Part shown: positions 62,940-64,000 of the stretch, one piece after another
How the letters are laid out: each line of letters opens with the position of its first letter
Numbering within the stretch: position 1 is the first letter of the stretch
Source of the DNA: Pseudoalteromonas sp. OOF1S-7
GTDB taxonomy: Bacteria > Pseudomonadota > Gammaproteobacteria > Enterobacterales > Alteromonadaceae
Length of the DNA stretch: 64,000 nucleotides
Assembly: GCF_022347765.1 (NCBI RefSeq)
Contig: NZ_JAKRFZ010000002.1
Location: 248,001 to 312,000 of the forward strand
Direction of reading: 5' to 3'
Program-made: the position numbers and the translations under genes
The notes under the pieces: generated by a model
The model's database searches: none
Told to the model about the DNA's origin: nothing
The model's input: the letters and a program-made list of their open reading frames with translations, nothing else

Positions 62940-64000
62940 TTACAAGGCTTGTTGAATTGTCTGCTTTTGCTTGTGCAGCCAGGCCAGCTGAGACGCATCA
63001 TCCACAGATAAAGATATCGCTTTGTTCACCGCTTCCATTGCCTGTTGTGGCGCCTCCTTGGCCATCAATACCCGGCTCAACATGCCGTAAGGCTCTGCGG
63101 TAGTCGGATAATAGGCTATCCATTTATTGACGATATATTCGGCCTCTTCAATATACTCTTTCATAACCAAATAGTTGCTCAGCCCCCAGAGCTCATTAAA
63201 TTCAGGCACGACCTCATAACCAAGACGCGCTGACAGCCCCTGATAATGTGCATCAAACTGGTGTTTTTTGCCTTTGATCTGCTCACCGGTGATCCACCAG
63301 TTTCGAAATATATAGCGCACGGCATCATAGAGGCCAATATGGGCAATGGTCATATGATCCTCTGCTTCATACAGGTCGGCATGCCAGTTAAGTTTAGGTC
63401 CGGCATGTGCATCCAGGTTCTTTCTGAGCCGGATAAAGTTTGGGATCTGCTTTTCAAACGGGGTATCCGCTTCTGTTGAGATGATCAGCGTTTTGTCCAG
63501 TTTTAAACGACCCGGACGCTGCTCAATGAATGGCAATATATTACCACTGCCCCAGCCCATCGCCGGCGATAAAGCTATATACACATCAAATAGCTCAGGA
63601 GCCGACAACATAGTGTACAAGGTAAACAGCCCTCCCAGAGAATGACCGCTGAGCAGACTGAACGAGTTGGTCCGATAACGCTGCTCGACCAGCGGCTTCA
63701 CCTCAGTGCGAATAAAGCTCAGCAGCGAGTGATCCGCCGGGTCGGTAATAACCTGACCGTCTTCTGTATACGGACTCAAATCCCGACTGCGTAATGGCGT
63801 CTCAATACCCACCACTATCATTTCGGAGATACCACCTTGCAAGTAATGGATCATACTGGCGGCATGGTCCATCTGACTTCGGGCATCCGTCAGGTATAAC
63901 ACGGGAAAGCGTCGTGCTTTGTTCTCCAGATTAAAATAGCCCACAGGTAACGAAATATGTACCTTACGTGTTTCTTTAAACACCGCTGAGGCCAGCTCAA
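62940..64000 (-). CDS. Esterase D/Fes-like alpha/beta hydrolase with TPR-like tail, 5' part outside window
   Basis: The frame is open to the right edge (a GTG at 63983 is internal: ELASAV precedes FKETRKVHISLPVGY), so the N-terminus is missing. The hydrolase core shows VLYLTDARSQMDHAASMI, nucleophile in LLSGHSLGGLFTLY and a late His in EAEDHMTIAHIGLYDAV. After residue 260 come helical TPR-like repeats (YIVNKWIAYYPTTAEPYGMLSRVLMAKEAPQQAMEAVNKAI). Relatives hydrolyse siderophores or other esters (IroE/Fes and esterase D group). Substrate unknown. Confidence 0.88.
   Translation of the reverse strand, partial: ELASAVFKETRKVHISLPVGYFNLENKARRFPVLYLTDARSQMDHAASMIHYLQGGISEMIVVGIETPLRSRDLSPYTEDGQVITDPADHSLLSFIRTEVKPLVEQRYRTNSFSLLSGHSLGGLFTLYTMLSAPELFDVYIALSPAMGWGSGNILPFIEQRPGRLKLDKTLIISTEADTPFEKQIPNFIRLRKNLDAHAGPKLNWHADLYEAEDHMTIAHIGLYDAVRYIFRNWWITGEQIKGKKHQFDAHYQGLSARLGYEVVPEFNELWGLSNYLVMKEYIEEAEYIVNKWIAYYPTTAEPYGMLSRVLMAKEAPQQAMEAVNKAISLSVDDASQLAWLHKQKQTIQQAL

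Overview
The window looks like chromosomal DNA of a marine gammaproteobacterium, most likely Pseudoalteromonas or a close relative. This is inferred from moderate GC, codon use and the family mix (lipopeptide assembly line, RebB proteins, LamG and RAYT elements, PepSY/TonB iron uptake). No rRNA or tRNA gene was seen, so the genus is not proven.

Region 1 (1-18370, minus strand) is a lipopeptide biosynthetic cluster cut by the left edge. A 3330-residue enzyme with order FAAL-ACP-KS-AT-ACP-aminotransferase-C-A-PCP starts an acyl chain, extends it once and transaminates it to a beta-amino fatty acid, as in the iturin/mycosubtilin starter enzymes. It passes the chain to a second NRPS (docking-C-A-T-C-A-T-C-A...). 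Hand-read codes suggest Gly-like, Asp/Asn and Asn-like residues. Next come an AdhP-type alcohol dehydrogenase (+) and a lipoprotein with four FAS1 domains (-).

Region 2 (22915-31329) is an R-body (reb) locus. Two regulators come first: an HTH-ATPase gene broken by a +1 shift at an A8 tract, and a degenerate NtrC-type AAA+ domain fused to an AraC HTH. Three canonical rebB genes, three reb-like small genes, three proteins of unknown function and an HNH-nuclease-like protein follow, ending at a strong terminator.

Region 3 (31500-46042) is an accessory island. It holds a DUF4157 (HELGH) protein, small toxin-like proteins (Ntox30-like, GNAT-like), a GH18-like protein, a LysM protein, an eCIS-style AAA+ ATPase, a fourth rebB and three tandem proteins resembling the PatG C-terminal domain. 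It also carries mobile debris: a RAYT transposase with REP-like repeats, a decayed reverse transcriptase and an IS256-type remnant. Several island genes share a promoter design: a TTTTACCAA box with its 3' end 22 bp before a TATAGT -10. This suggests that the DUF4157 gene, the gene at 39835 and the fourth reb unit are co-regulated. No tube, sheath or baseplate gene is present, so the eCIS-like parts stand without a complete injection machine.

Region 4 (46198-64000) is mostly ordinary: a hybrid two-component regulator with a neighbouring lipoprotein, WrbA, an iron-linked group (DUF3325, PepSY protein, DUF3649, TonB receptor, OmpR-type two-component pair, two Fur-like sites), an orphan fifth rebB, a LytS/LytTR pair and two alpha/beta hydrolases, the last cut by the right edge.
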